From an uncultured Alistipes sp. (lineage in GTDB: Bacteria > Bacteroidota > Bacteroidia > Bacteroidales > Rikenellaceae): a stretch of 42,302 nucleotides of DNA. The position numbers were made by a program, and so were the translations under genes. Positions 1-6,907 of this stretch are shown piece by piece (position 1 is the stretch's first letter; each line of letters opens with the position of its first letter). The stretch covers positions 1 to 42,302 of the forward strand of contig URBJ01000009.1 of the NCBI GenBank assembly GCA_900546005.1. The letters run 5' to 3'. The notes beneath the pieces were generated by a model. That model did not search any database and was not told the DNA's origin. It saw only the letters and a list, made by a program, of their open reading frames with translations.

Positions 1-55
1 GTCGTACGACAGCAGATTTACAGTCTGCCCCATTTGGCCACTCTGGTATCCGCCC
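1..55 (-). tRNA. tRNA-Tyr (GTA), 3' part cut by window edge
   Basis: Read on the minus strand, the acceptor 5' strand GGGCGGA starts at position 55. A D-arm (CCA...TGG) and an anticodon stem-loop GCAGA-CTGTAAA-TCTGC follow, giving anticodon GTA for tyrosine. The sequence after the anticodon arm starts the long variable arm expected of bacterial tRNA-Tyr, then leaves the window. The T-arm and 3' acceptor strand are therefore missing here, not deleted. In many Bacteroidota tRNA-Tyr lies in a tRNA cluster with tuf; whether that holds here lies outside the window. Confidence 0.93.
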
Positions 56-84
56 TTGCAACGAGAATGAACCCGCAGCGGGCA

Positions 85-115
85 CAAAAGTAAAAATCAT
101 TTTTGAATCTGCAAA
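85..115 (-). promoter_or_regulatory. Bacteroidota-type promoter for tRNA-Tyr
   Basis: On the minus strand a -7 box TACTTTTG (92-85) lies exactly 19 nt downstream of a -33 box TTTG (115-112). This matches the primary sigma consensus TTTG-N19-TAnnTTTG. It is about 30 nt before the tRNA 5' end, which fits a short leader removed by RNase P. Confidence 0.85.
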
Positions 116-441
116 AATAATTTTACCTCCATGCGAAATTTATCCGGTTCCTGAATCTGTTTTTCGTGCTGTTTGCCGAATGATTGACGCGCCGGGATAA
201 GGGCAATGACTAATGACCTTGACCGGATCGAAAGATCGAAAGATCCGATGATTCATGGTCCGCTATTCAATATAAAAATAAAACAGGAAAAACTCGGTGG
301 ATCATTGCGGACAGTCTCGTGTCGTAGTTTGTTTTGGCTCTTCTATATTCGACGATAGGGTGATAATCTGGATACCTCTCGGCAGGCAGTGTAAACAAAA
401 GGATGATGTGTCGTGGTAGCCATCTTCGAAACTCGTTTTCA
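116..441. other. Non-coding spacer
   Basis: I see no supported gene in this 326-nt stretch between the tRNA promoter and the hddA promoter. Short open frames here lack start context and family similarity. The only local structure is an inverted repeat CGGATC/GATCCG (224-229 and 242-247) whose 12-nt loop contains part of a tandem GATCGAAA. Confidence 0.6.
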
Positions 442-473
442 TTTGTCTCTACGCACACCTTTGCGTATATTTG
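442..473 (+). promoter_or_regulatory. Promoter of the heptose operon
   Basis: TTTG (442-445), a 20-nt spacer and TATATTTG (466-473) match the Bacteroidota promoter consensus. Transcription should begin near 480. This puts an upstream in-frame ATG at 413 outside the transcript and supports the hddA start at 497. Confidence 0.85.
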
Positions 474-496
474 TACGCAAACTATTCGAGATAAAC

Positions 497-1516
497 ATGA
501 TCTATCGGAGCAAAGCCCCTTTACGTATCGGTTTCGCCGGTGGCGGTACCGATGTCAGTCCCTATTCGGATCTTTATGGCGGGGCCGTGTTGAATGCGAC
601 CGTGTCGCTCTATGCCCGGGCTGCGATCGAACCGATTGCCGAACCGAAAATTACCCTTCAGGCATGGGATCAGCAGATTCTATGCGAATACGACCTTGCT
701 GAAGAACTTCCGGCAGACGGTCGTCTGGAACTGCTGAAGGCTGTCTATAATCATTTCAGTAAAAATTACGGGATCAAACAGGGATTCCGTCTCTATACAA
801 GTGTCGATGCACCTCCCGGGTCGGGACTCGGTTCCTCGTCGACTCTGGCTGTGGCGCTGACCGGGGCCTTTGCCGCATGGCTCGATCTACCGTTGGGCAG
901 TTACGAGATTGCCCACTTGGCCTACCGCATCGAACGGCAGGAGATGGGAATGGCCGGAGGAAAGCAGGATCAGTATGCCGCAACATTCGGAGGGTTCAAC
1001 TACATGGAGTTTTTCCGAGATGATAAGGTGATTGTCAATCCGTTGCGTATCGACGAGGCGTATATCAACGAGTTGGAGAGCCGGCTGTTGCTGTTCTATA
1101 CCTCACAGAGCCGGTTGTCGGCTTCGATTATCGAGGAGCAGCAGCGAAACGTAAAGTCCAACAATCGTAGCTCGATCGAGGCGATGCACGTCATCAAGCA
1201 ACAGGCCGCCGAGATGAAGGAGGCCATGCTGACCGGTCGGATCGATCGTATCGGACACTTGCTCCACGAGGGATTTGTCTATAAGAAAAAGATGGCGGAA
1301 GGGATCTCCAATTCGTGGATCGATGAGATCTATGAAGCAGCCATGGAAGCGGGTGCCGAAGGGGGTAAGGTGTTGGGAGCCGGAGGAGGCGGTTTTATGA
1401 TGTTCTTTTGTCCGGATGCCCGGCGCGGGCAGATTATGCAGGCACTGTCGAAGTTCAATGGCCGTATTCAGAATTATCAATTTGTAAGGGACGGATTGAA
1501 ACAATGGAAAATCTGA
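497..1516 (+). CDS. hddA: D-glycero-alpha-D-manno-heptose 7-phosphate kinase
   Basis: This is a 339-residue GHMP-superfamily kinase. It should phosphorylate C1 of D-glycero-D-manno-heptose 7-phosphate with ATP in the cytoplasm, the second enzyme of GDP-heptose synthesis. Visible features are the N-terminal RIGFAGGGTD motif near residue 10, the phosphate-binding loop PPGSGLGSSS at 106-115, and a C-terminal GAGGGGF motif typical of the family. The start at 497 is chosen over 413 because it lies just after the mapped-looking promoter and matches the usual N-terminus of HddA proteins. The reading frame overlaps the next gene by 13 nt, so translation is probably coupled. Other GHMP sugar kinases, such as fucose kinase-like proteins, are possible, but the hddC and gmhB neighbours make HddA by far the best reading. 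Confidence 0.92.
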   Translation: MIYRSKAPLRIGFAGGGTDVSPYSDLYGGAVLNATVSLYARAAIEPIAEPKITLQAWDQQILCEYDLAEELPADGRLELLKAVYNHFSKNYGIKQGFRLYTSVDAPPGSGLGSSSTLAVALTGAFAAWLDLPLGSYEIAHLAYRIERQEMGMAGGKQDQYAATFGGFNYMEFFRDDKVIVNPLRIDEAYINELESRLLLFYTSQSRLSASIIEEQQRNVKSNNRSSIEAMHVIKQQAAEMKEAMLTGRIDRIGHLLHEGFVYKKKMAEGISNSWIDEIYEAAMEAGAEGGKVLGAGGGGFMMFFCPDARRGQIMQALSKFNGRIQNYQFVRDGLKQWKI

Positions 1517-2238
1517 CAAAAGAGATCCATCAGGAGTCGCGGGTGGGTATTGTTTTGGCCGGTGGGTTGGGGACCCGTCTGAGAGGTGTCGTGGATAATC
1601 TTCCGAAATGCATGGCCCCTGTTGCCGGTCATCCGTTTTTGTACTATCTGCTCCGGTATATGGAGCGGCAGCGTTTTACGCGGGTGATTCTGGCCTTGGG
1701 GTACCTGCATGAACGGGTAAAGCAGTGGATTTCCGAGACGGAGTGGAGTTTTCGTGTGGATTTTTCAGTGGAGCAGACACCTCTTGGAACTGGAGGGGCG
1801 ATCGGGCAGGCTTTGACGCAGGTTGACGGACATCGGGTGTTTGTGCTCAACGGGGATACCTTTTTCGATGCCGATCTCGACCGGATGGAACAGCTGCATA
1901 GCATGTCTCATGCAGATATTACTTTGGCTCTGAAACCCATGACGAATTTTTCGCGATACGGTGTCGTAGTTTGCGGTGCAGACCATCGTATCGAGTCGTT
2001 TCTTGAGAAACAGCCGCGAGAACAGGGTGAGATCAACGGGGGAATCTATCTGCTCGAAACTTCGACGGTAATGAAGACTCTTCCCGAAGGACGGTTTTCA
2101 TTCGAAACCGATGTTTTGGAGAGGCAGGTATCTCGCTTGTGCATGATCGGATGCCCGGATGACGGCTATTTTATCGACATCGGTATTCCGGAGGATTATG
2201 CAAAGGCCGATGCCTATTTTCGTACACAACATGTCTAA
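1504..2238 (+). CDS. hddC: D-glycero-alpha-D-manno-heptose 1-phosphate guanylyltransferase
   Basis: A 244-residue sugar nucleotidyltransferase. The signature LAGGLGTRLR lies at residues 18-27, followed by the P-K pair at 34-35, and the metal/nucleotide motif LNGDT lies near residue 117. It should transfer GMP from GTP to D-glycero-D-manno-heptose 1-phosphate, giving GDP-heptose for surface glycans. The ATG at 1504 lies inside the end of hddA, and no ribosome-binding site is obvious, as usual in this phylum. An adenylyl- or glucose-1-phosphate-specific paralogue cannot be excluded from sequence alone. The GDP assignment rests on the partner being an HddA-type kinase, not an HldE-type kinase. 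Confidence 0.88.
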   Translation: MENLTKEIHQESRVGIVLAGGLGTRLRGVVDNLPKCMAPVAGHPFLYYLLRYMERQRFTRVILALGYLHERVKQWISETEWSFRVDFSVEQTPLGTGGAIGQALTQVDGHRVFVLNGDTFFDADLDRMEQLHSMSHADITLALKPMTNFSRYGVVVCGADHRIESFLEKQPREQGEINGGIYLLETSTVMKTLPEGRFSFETDVLERQVSRLCMIGCPDDGYFIDIGIPEDYAKADAYFRTQHV

Positions 2239-2250
2239 TTCTGTCCTCTT

Positions 2251-2781
2251 ATGATGGGAACGGATCGTTTTGATACGCTTTTTCTCGATCGCGACGGAGT
2301 GATCAATAGACTCCGTCCGAAGGATTATGTCAAAACATGGGAGGAGTTCGAATTTATCTCCGGCAGTGTCGAGGCGCTGAGGATATTGGCCTCTCGGTTT
2401 CGATACATCCTTGTGGTGACGAACCAACGCGGAGTGGGGCGCGGCGTGATGACCGAACAGGACCTTCAGACGATTCACGACAAAATGTTGCAGGAAATTC
2501 GGCAGGGAGGAGGACGGATCGACCGGATATACGTCTGTACGGCGGTCGATGATCGGGATCCGGACCGGAAACCCAATATCGGCATGGCGTTGAAGGCCCG
2601 GGCGGAGTTTCCAGACCTTGATTTTACCCGTTCGATTATGGTGGGGGACAGTGCGACCGACATGGAATTCGGACATAGAATCGGGGCGGAGTGTGTATGG
2701 ATCGGTTGCGGACCGGATCGTACGGAACCCTCGTTCGAATCGCTGTATGCCTTTGCAAAGAGTCTGTCCGTCGACAGGTAG
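2251..2781 (+). CDS. gmhB: D-glycero-D-manno-heptose 1,7-bisphosphate 7-phosphatase
   Basis: A 176-residue HAD-superfamily phosphatase of the histidinol-phosphatase/GmhB type. The nucleophile motif LFLDRDGVIN places the catalytic aspartates at D13 and D15. The Thr motif is VVTNQRGVGRG, the Lys motif is in DRKPNIGM, and the last acidic motif is MVGDSATDMEFG. It should remove the C7 phosphate from heptose 1,7-bisphosphate, between the HddA and HddC steps. The cysteine/histidine zinc loop known from E. coli GmhB is not visible: the segment from YVCTAVDD to RKPNIG carries only one Cys. It begins 12 nt after hddC. ATGs at 2251 and 2254 are both possible starts. Confidence 0.9.
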   Translation: MMGTDRFDTLFLDRDGVINRLRPKDYVKTWEEFEFISGSVEALRILASRFRYILVVTNQRGVGRGVMTEQDLQTIHDKMLQEIRQGGGRIDRIYVCTAVDDRDPDRKPNIGMALKARAEFPDLDFTRSIMVGDSATDMEFGHRIGAECVWIGCGPDRTEPSFESLYAFAKSLSVDR

Positions 2782-2794
2782 GTAGATCTACCTG
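2775..2794 (+). terminator. Inverted repeat over the gmhB stop, possible weak terminator
   Basis: CAGGTA (2775-2780) pairs with TACCTG (2789-2794), and a 14-nt perfect palindrome lies at 2780-2793. It overlaps the gmhB stop codon. No T-run follows, so termination here is uncertain; it could be a protein site or chance. Confidence 0.25.
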
Positions 2795-2838
2795 AAAATT
2801 ACACCTGTTTCTCGAAGAGCGTTTTTATTCCGGAAGGG

Positions 2839-2870
2839 TTTGGCGATGCGCTCTTTCGTTCGTACATTTG
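2839..2870 (+). promoter_or_regulatory. Promoter of the DUF3575 gene
   Basis: TTTG (2839-2842), a 20-nt spacer and TACATTTG (2863-2870) match the Bacteroidota consensus. Transcription should start near 2877, 14 nt before the ATG at 2891. The outer-membrane gene therefore has its own promoter and is not simply the last gene of the heptose operon. Confidence 0.85.
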
Positions 2871-2890
2871 CAGGCTGAATCTTTATTTTA

Positions 2891-3559
2891 ATGCGACTGT
2901 ATATGTCACGGATTCGAAAAATCGTATTGGCTCTGATGTTGGTCGGCTCTCTGATCGGAGGGCAAACCGTTTCGGCGCAGATCTATGTCAAATTGAACGG
3001 ATTGTATGCACTGGCCGGGGTGATCAATCCGGCTGTCGAATTTACGTTGTCGCCGAAGTCGACCTTCCAGACGGAGATTGTCTATTCGCCGTGGCAATAT
3101 GTCCGGGATCGTGGTGTCAACAAGCCCATGCACTTCGCTATTTTCATGAATGAGTACCGTAGGTATTTTAAAAAGCACAATTCGGGGTGGTATCTCGGGG
3201 CCAACATGGGTATGCAGGGATTCAAAATGTCGAAGCCGATCATAGAGAATGGTGCGCTTCATTTGGAAAACCGATACAGCAAAGGGTATGGAATCATGCT
3301 GGGGATTTGTGGCGGCTATGAGCACCGCTTTGCGGAGCGCTGGTTGGTCGATGCCTACGTCGGGTGGTCCTACATGTTGAGCTGGTACAACGGTTACGAT
3401 CTCGATGGAACCATACAGATGCATCCCCACCGTCCGGTAGAACCCGAAAAGCCGGATCCGTTCAACGGTTCGGCAGAGTTTCTTCCCAACAAAATAGGGG
3501 TGTCGATCGGGTATCTGATCTTTTCGCCGGACAAAAAGAGAGCGAAAAGAGGTCATTAG
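2891..3559 (+). CDS. DUF3575-family outer-membrane beta-barrel protein
   Basis: A 222-residue secreted protein. The N-terminus has basic residues, then a hydrophobic stretch, and a likely signal-peptidase I site after VSAQ near residue 30. The mature part alternates aromatic and polar residues and contains the family-like stretches YVKLNGLYALAG, EIVYSPWQY, EYRRYF and GWYLGANMGMQG. It resembles the DUF3575 group of small Bacteroidota barrels, whose function is not known to me. Starts at 2891 and 2903 both give a signal peptide; 2891 gives the longer form. It lies next to heptose-nucleotide genes but has its own promoter, so a joint role in the cell envelope is only a guess. Confidence 0.8.
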   Translation: MRLYMSRIRKIVLALMLVGSLIGGQTVSAQIYVKLNGLYALAGVINPAVEFTLSPKSTFQTEIVYSPWQYVRDRGVNKPMHFAIFMNEYRRYFKKHNSGWYLGANMGMQGFKMSKPIIENGALHLENRYSKGYGIMLGICGGYEHRFAERWLVDAYVGWSYMLSWYNGYDLDGTIQMHPHRPVEPEKPDPFNGSAEFLPNKIGVSIGYLIFSPDKKRAKRGH

Positions 3560-3690
3560 AAATGACTCTTCCCGTTGGAAGATTGAGTGATATAGATGTC
3601 GTTACTCCGAGGCGAACGGCCGAATAGCAGGCTTCGGTTTCAGTCGAAGGTGCGGAGAGAGGACAAAGAGGGTCTGAAGTTTTTACATAA

Positions 3691-3746
3691 AAAAGGCGGG
3701 AAAGATTGCGTCGTTAATCAATGCACAATCTCTCCCGATCTTTTTT
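3691..3746. terminator. Bidirectional terminator
   Basis: CGGGAAAGATTG (3697-3708) pairs with CAATCTCTCCCG (3726-3737), giving 12 positions with one A-C mismatch. An A-run lies on the left and a T-run on the right. The hairpin ends the DUF3575 gene (+) and the convergent glycosidase gene (-). Confidence 0.8.
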
Positions 3747-3794
3747 CGAGTCGTGTTCGCCGTTTTTGATTCAGGGCGATGAGCGGCCGTTGTG

Positions 3795-6752
3795 TTATTG
3801 CACCTCAACGGCCCTTCGTATCGTAACCGGGCCCAATAATCCCGAAGGCTCTAAAACGATACCTTCGGCCAAAGGACGTCCGACAAAGTCGTGTCCCAGA
3901 ACGATGTTGGTGTGGGTGTACTTTTTCGGAGAGACGGACAGTTCGTCTCCGGCCACGCGGTTGTGCCATGAGTTGGTGACCGAGATCTCCAAATCGTTCG
4001 TTTCCTCTTTCAGTTCGTCCGTCACTTCGATGCGGAACGGTTTTGTCCAGACGATGCCTTTGTCGACACCGTTGATCCGAATCCGTGCGATTCCTACGTC
4101 GCGGACATCCTCGAGTTGCAGAAAGTAGGCGGCCGAATCCTCCTTGGGGAAGGTCAGCCCGAAAGTCTTGTGGTAGCGGGCCGTTCCTGAATAGTAACGG
4201 ATGCCGGCATCGGAGTGGGTCGTCCAGTCGATCAATTCGGGGAATACCACCGAGTCGGGACCGCCCCATGCCGGATCGAACCGCACGCTCCACGAGCCGG
4301 TAAGTGTTTGCAGGGAATCGTATCGGGGATCGTTGCTGGATTTTGTTCCTTGGGTTTCGGGAGTGATCGCTTCGTTAAAGACAACGAAGATCGATCCATA
4401 CGGTTCCAATATCAGCGGGACGGAAGTCAAACTGTCGCTTTGGGAAAATGCTTCGGCCCGACGGATTTTACCCGAGAGGGCGTCCCAAAGCTCCGGTTGC
4501 TGTCCCGCAATTCGGAATCGGGCGGTGATGTGTTGTGGCTGTTCGGTCTGGTTGCTGACAAAATAGAAATGGGCCGTTCCGTTTTTGTAGTGGATGTAGT
4601 CGAAATCGGTCTTGCTGTCGTTGCCTTCGATCGAAAAATCAGCCGGAATGCCATTTGATGTCAGGTATTCCCGCGCCGTTACACCCCCCGAGACGCGGCC
4701 TTTGCCGTAGTCGTGCGACCCTTGCGGATCTGAGGCGGAACCCCAAATCTTGTCAGCCAGTTTCCGGAATTGTTCATCGGCATCAGGACCTCCTACTAAT
4801 GAGACGGCTTTCAGCGGTTTCTGTCCAAGGACATGGGCCCCCTTGCGGACCAGTTTTTCCAATTTTTCGAGAACAGCAAGCGATAGAATCCGATGATCCG
4901 GCAAAACAAGGATGCGGTATCGGAGGCCGCTCGGTACAACGATCTCACCGTCGTCGACATCCAGTTGCAGAAAAATCGTTTCGTCGGTAACGTCATAGTC
5001 GAATCCGGGCATGGCTCCTGCCGGATCGGAGTGCTTGAAGGGGAAGACATTCGGGACGTGGTCCCCGTAATAATAGAGCACGTCGGCCACGAATTTGCCC
5101 TCTTGAGCGATCATCTGCACCCGGTGCAGGTAGTCGATGAAGGGGTCTGCATCGTTCCACCACGTTACCTGTGGGTTTACGTGCGTGCCGGCAAAATACT
5201 CCTGTCCGGGAAGGCCCTGTTCCTCGGGCGAGCAGGTGAAGGTATGGAAATAGGTACGGTTCAAGCCGGCGCAGATTTCATGGTCGAAAGCGGATTTCTG
5301 GTCGCGCCACAGTGCATCGTTCCAATGCGGGCCGATGGTGGTGAACGACTCGGCACCGATGATCTTTTTGCCGTAGATGTGTGCGGCAGAGGAAGCCTGT
5401 TTCAGGAAGAAGCGATCCTGCGGACGGGGCCGGTGGGGAGAAGGCGACCAAAATTCGCTCATCACGATGTCACTGTATCCGTAGTTTTTGATTCCGTCCA
5501 GCGGACCGGCATGCGGCCCGGCCGATTCGGGTTGTATGCCTATTCCGTGCCGATGGGCGTGATCGGCAAAACGGGCGTAGTGGTTTACGGCCACGAGGTG
5601 GGCGAGGGTCTTGCGGAAATCGGCCATGAAGGCATCGGATTCCTCGACGCTTCCTACAATATGACCGGCAATCAGCGGTAGGTATTGGATCGGATCATAT
5701 CCGCAGTATGTTCTGAAATCTTCGGCAAAAGTATCGGTCCAGTTCATGCCTCCACACTCCCAGCTGTCGGTCTCCATGAATTTGAGCGTGGTGCCTACGT
5801 GATCGCCCGCAGCAGTCAGGATCGGATCGACGACCGTTTGCCAGTAGTAGTCGAAGGCTTCGGTGCTCATGTAGTCCAATACGCGACCCTGCCATGCATG
5901 GCTCGAGGTGGAGACCCGTGAGCGGGTGCAGGTGTATCCGATGCGGAGAATGTTCCACCGTCCGGAAGGGGCGTTCCATGTGAGTACGCCGGTGGAGTCC
6001 ATCGCCGGGGTCAGGTCGACGACAGTTGCCGGATCGATCAACAGGGTGTGGCGCTTCTCTTCTGAGGTTTGTGCCGCACGGTTTGGGCTCGGTCGGTTTT
6101 CTAACAGGAATCGGCAGTCGGGTGCTGATCCGCCCAATTCGTGAAATCCCAATTTGTAGTCTAAGTTCTCGATGATGCTGTCGGTCTGTCGATCCGCATC
6201 GGCCGGGAAGGCAAGCACGGCGATGTCCCGGTAAAAATCATCGCGGCTTTCCGGCTGAGGAAGCTGTGTGCGGAGTTCCGTACCTCCGTCGATCGAGGTT
6301 TCGGAATAGGTCAGCTGTTTGGCTGCGTAACGGGGAGTAACGCATGGCCCACCGAGGTTCCATCCGCTCTGGATGTTGAATCCGATCTCCAATCCGAGCC
6401 TCCGGGCTTCGTCCAATGCAAATACGAACAGATCGTTCCACTCCGGACTTCCGAAGAAGGGACCGGCGGGAATGTCCCGGTTGCCACGTTGATTGTGTCC
6501 GCCGGCATCGAAAATCATCGCTCCCTGAAACGACTTCTCTTTCATGGCCTCGAGGTCTTTGGTGATGGCGGCCCGTGTGACGTTTCCGTTCAGCCACCAC
6601 CACCAGCAATTCACGCCATAGATCTGTTCGGGGCTATCAAAGTGTTGTTTCAGACCGTCGTAATTTCGTTGCGATACATCTTGGGGCTTTTCTGAAACGA
6701 GACATCCTGTCAGAAAAAACGCTCCTAAAACTGTGCTCAATAGGTGTTTCAT
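3795..6752 (-). CDS. GH106-type alpha-L-rhamnosidase-like lipoprotein
   Basis: A 985-residue secreted glycosidase. The signal peptide ends in the lipobox LTGC with the lipid-bearing cysteine at residue 17. The N-terminal catalytic part has the tryptophan-rich WWWWLNGNVT stretch and a long TIM-barrel-like region (GLEIGFNIQSGWNLGG, FMETDSWECGGMNWTDTF, IIGAESFTTIGPHW) that I associate with GH106. The C-terminal ~150 residues, with LEDVRDVGIARIRING and VTNSWHNR, look like a galactose-binding-type jelly roll. Known GH106 members cleave alpha-L-rhamnose from pectins such as rhamnogalacturonan II. There is no SusC/SusD pair, sigma/anti-sigma pair or hybrid sensor beside it, so it is an orphan CAZyme. 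The substrate is inferred from family only. Conserved catalytic glutamates cannot be pinned down here without an alignment. Confidence 0.78.
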   Translation of the reverse strand: MKHLLSTVLGAFFLTGCLVSEKPQDVSQRNYDGLKQHFDSPEQIYGVNCWWWWLNGNVTRAAITKDLEAMKEKSFQGAMIFDAGGHNQRGNRDIPAGPFFGSPEWNDLFVFALDEARRLGLEIGFNIQSGWNLGGPCVTPRYAAKQLTYSETSIDGGTELRTQLPQPESRDDFYRDIAVLAFPADADRQTDSIIENLDYKLGFHELGGSAPDCRFLLENRPSPNRAAQTSEEKRHTLLIDPATVVDLTPAMDSTGVLTWNAPSGRWNILRIGYTCTRSRVSTSSHAWQGRVLDYMSTEAFDYYWQTVVDPILTAAGDHVGTTLKFMETDSWECGGMNWTDTFAEDFRTYCGYDPIQYLPLIAGHIVGSVEESDAFMADFRKTLAHLVAVNHYARFADHAHRHGIGIQPESAGPHAGPLDGIKNYGYSDIVMSEFWSPSPHRPRPQDRFFLKQASSAAHIYGKKIIGAESFTTIGPHWNDALWRDQKSAFDHEICAGLNRTYFHTFTCSPEEQGLPGQEYFAGTHVNPQVTWWNDADPFIDYLHRVQMIAQEGKFVADVLYYYGDHVPNVFPFKHSDPAGAMPGFDYDVTDETIFLQLDVDDGEIVVPSGLRYRILVLPDHRILSLAVLEKLEKLVRKGAHVLGQKPLKAVSLVGGPDADEQFRKLADKIWGSASDPQGSHDYGKGRVSGGVTAREYLTSNGIPADFSIEGNDSKTDFDYIHYKNGTAHFYFVSNQTEQPQHITARFRIAGQQPELWDALSGKIRRAEAFSQSDSLTSVPLILEPYGSIFVVFNEAITPETQGTKSSNDPRYDSLQTLTGSWSVRFDPAWGGPDSVVFPELIDWTTHSDAGIRYYSGTARYHKTFGLTFPKEDSAAYFLQLEDVRDVGIARIRINGVDKGIVWTKPFRIEVTDELKEETNDLEISVTNSWHNRVAGDELSVSPKKYTHTNIVLGHDFVGRPLAEGIVLEPSGLLGPVTIRRAVEVQ

Positions 6753-6776
6753 GGGTTAGGTCATTTGGGTTAGAGT

Positions 6777-6796
6777 CTGTCTTTTAATGAAGACAG
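6777..6796 (-). promoter_or_regulatory. Hairpin in the glycosidase 5' leader
   Basis: CTGTCTT (6777-6783) and AAGACAG (6790-6796) form a perfect 7-bp stem with a 6-nt loop, 25 nt upstream of the start at 6752. Between hairpin and start, on the minus strand, CTAACCC occurs twice with 7 nt between copies. It could be an mRNA leader structure or an operator. I see no convincing -7 box for this gene. Confidence 0.4.
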
Positions 6797-6868
6797 GAGT
6801 TTCAAACGATGAAGATAGCGATAAAAAATGGTAAAATGGCTGCATTCAGTCTGTTTGTAGAATTTTTT

Positions 6869-6876
6869 TACCTTTG
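6869..6876 (+). promoter_or_regulatory. -7 box of the epimerase-lipocalin gene
   Basis: TACCTTTG matches TAnnTTTG and lies 31 nt before the ATG at 6908. A TTTG exists upstream (6854-6857), but the spacer is only 11 nt, so a proper -33 box is absent. Confidence 0.5.
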
Positions 6877-6907
6877 AAAGCAAGAAAAACGTATTTTGCG
6901 ATAAAAT

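Noticed and set aside
403..702. 99-codon plus frame at the start of hddA
   Set aside because: It is out of frame with hddA, begins before the promoter's expected transcript start, and has no family-like sequence.
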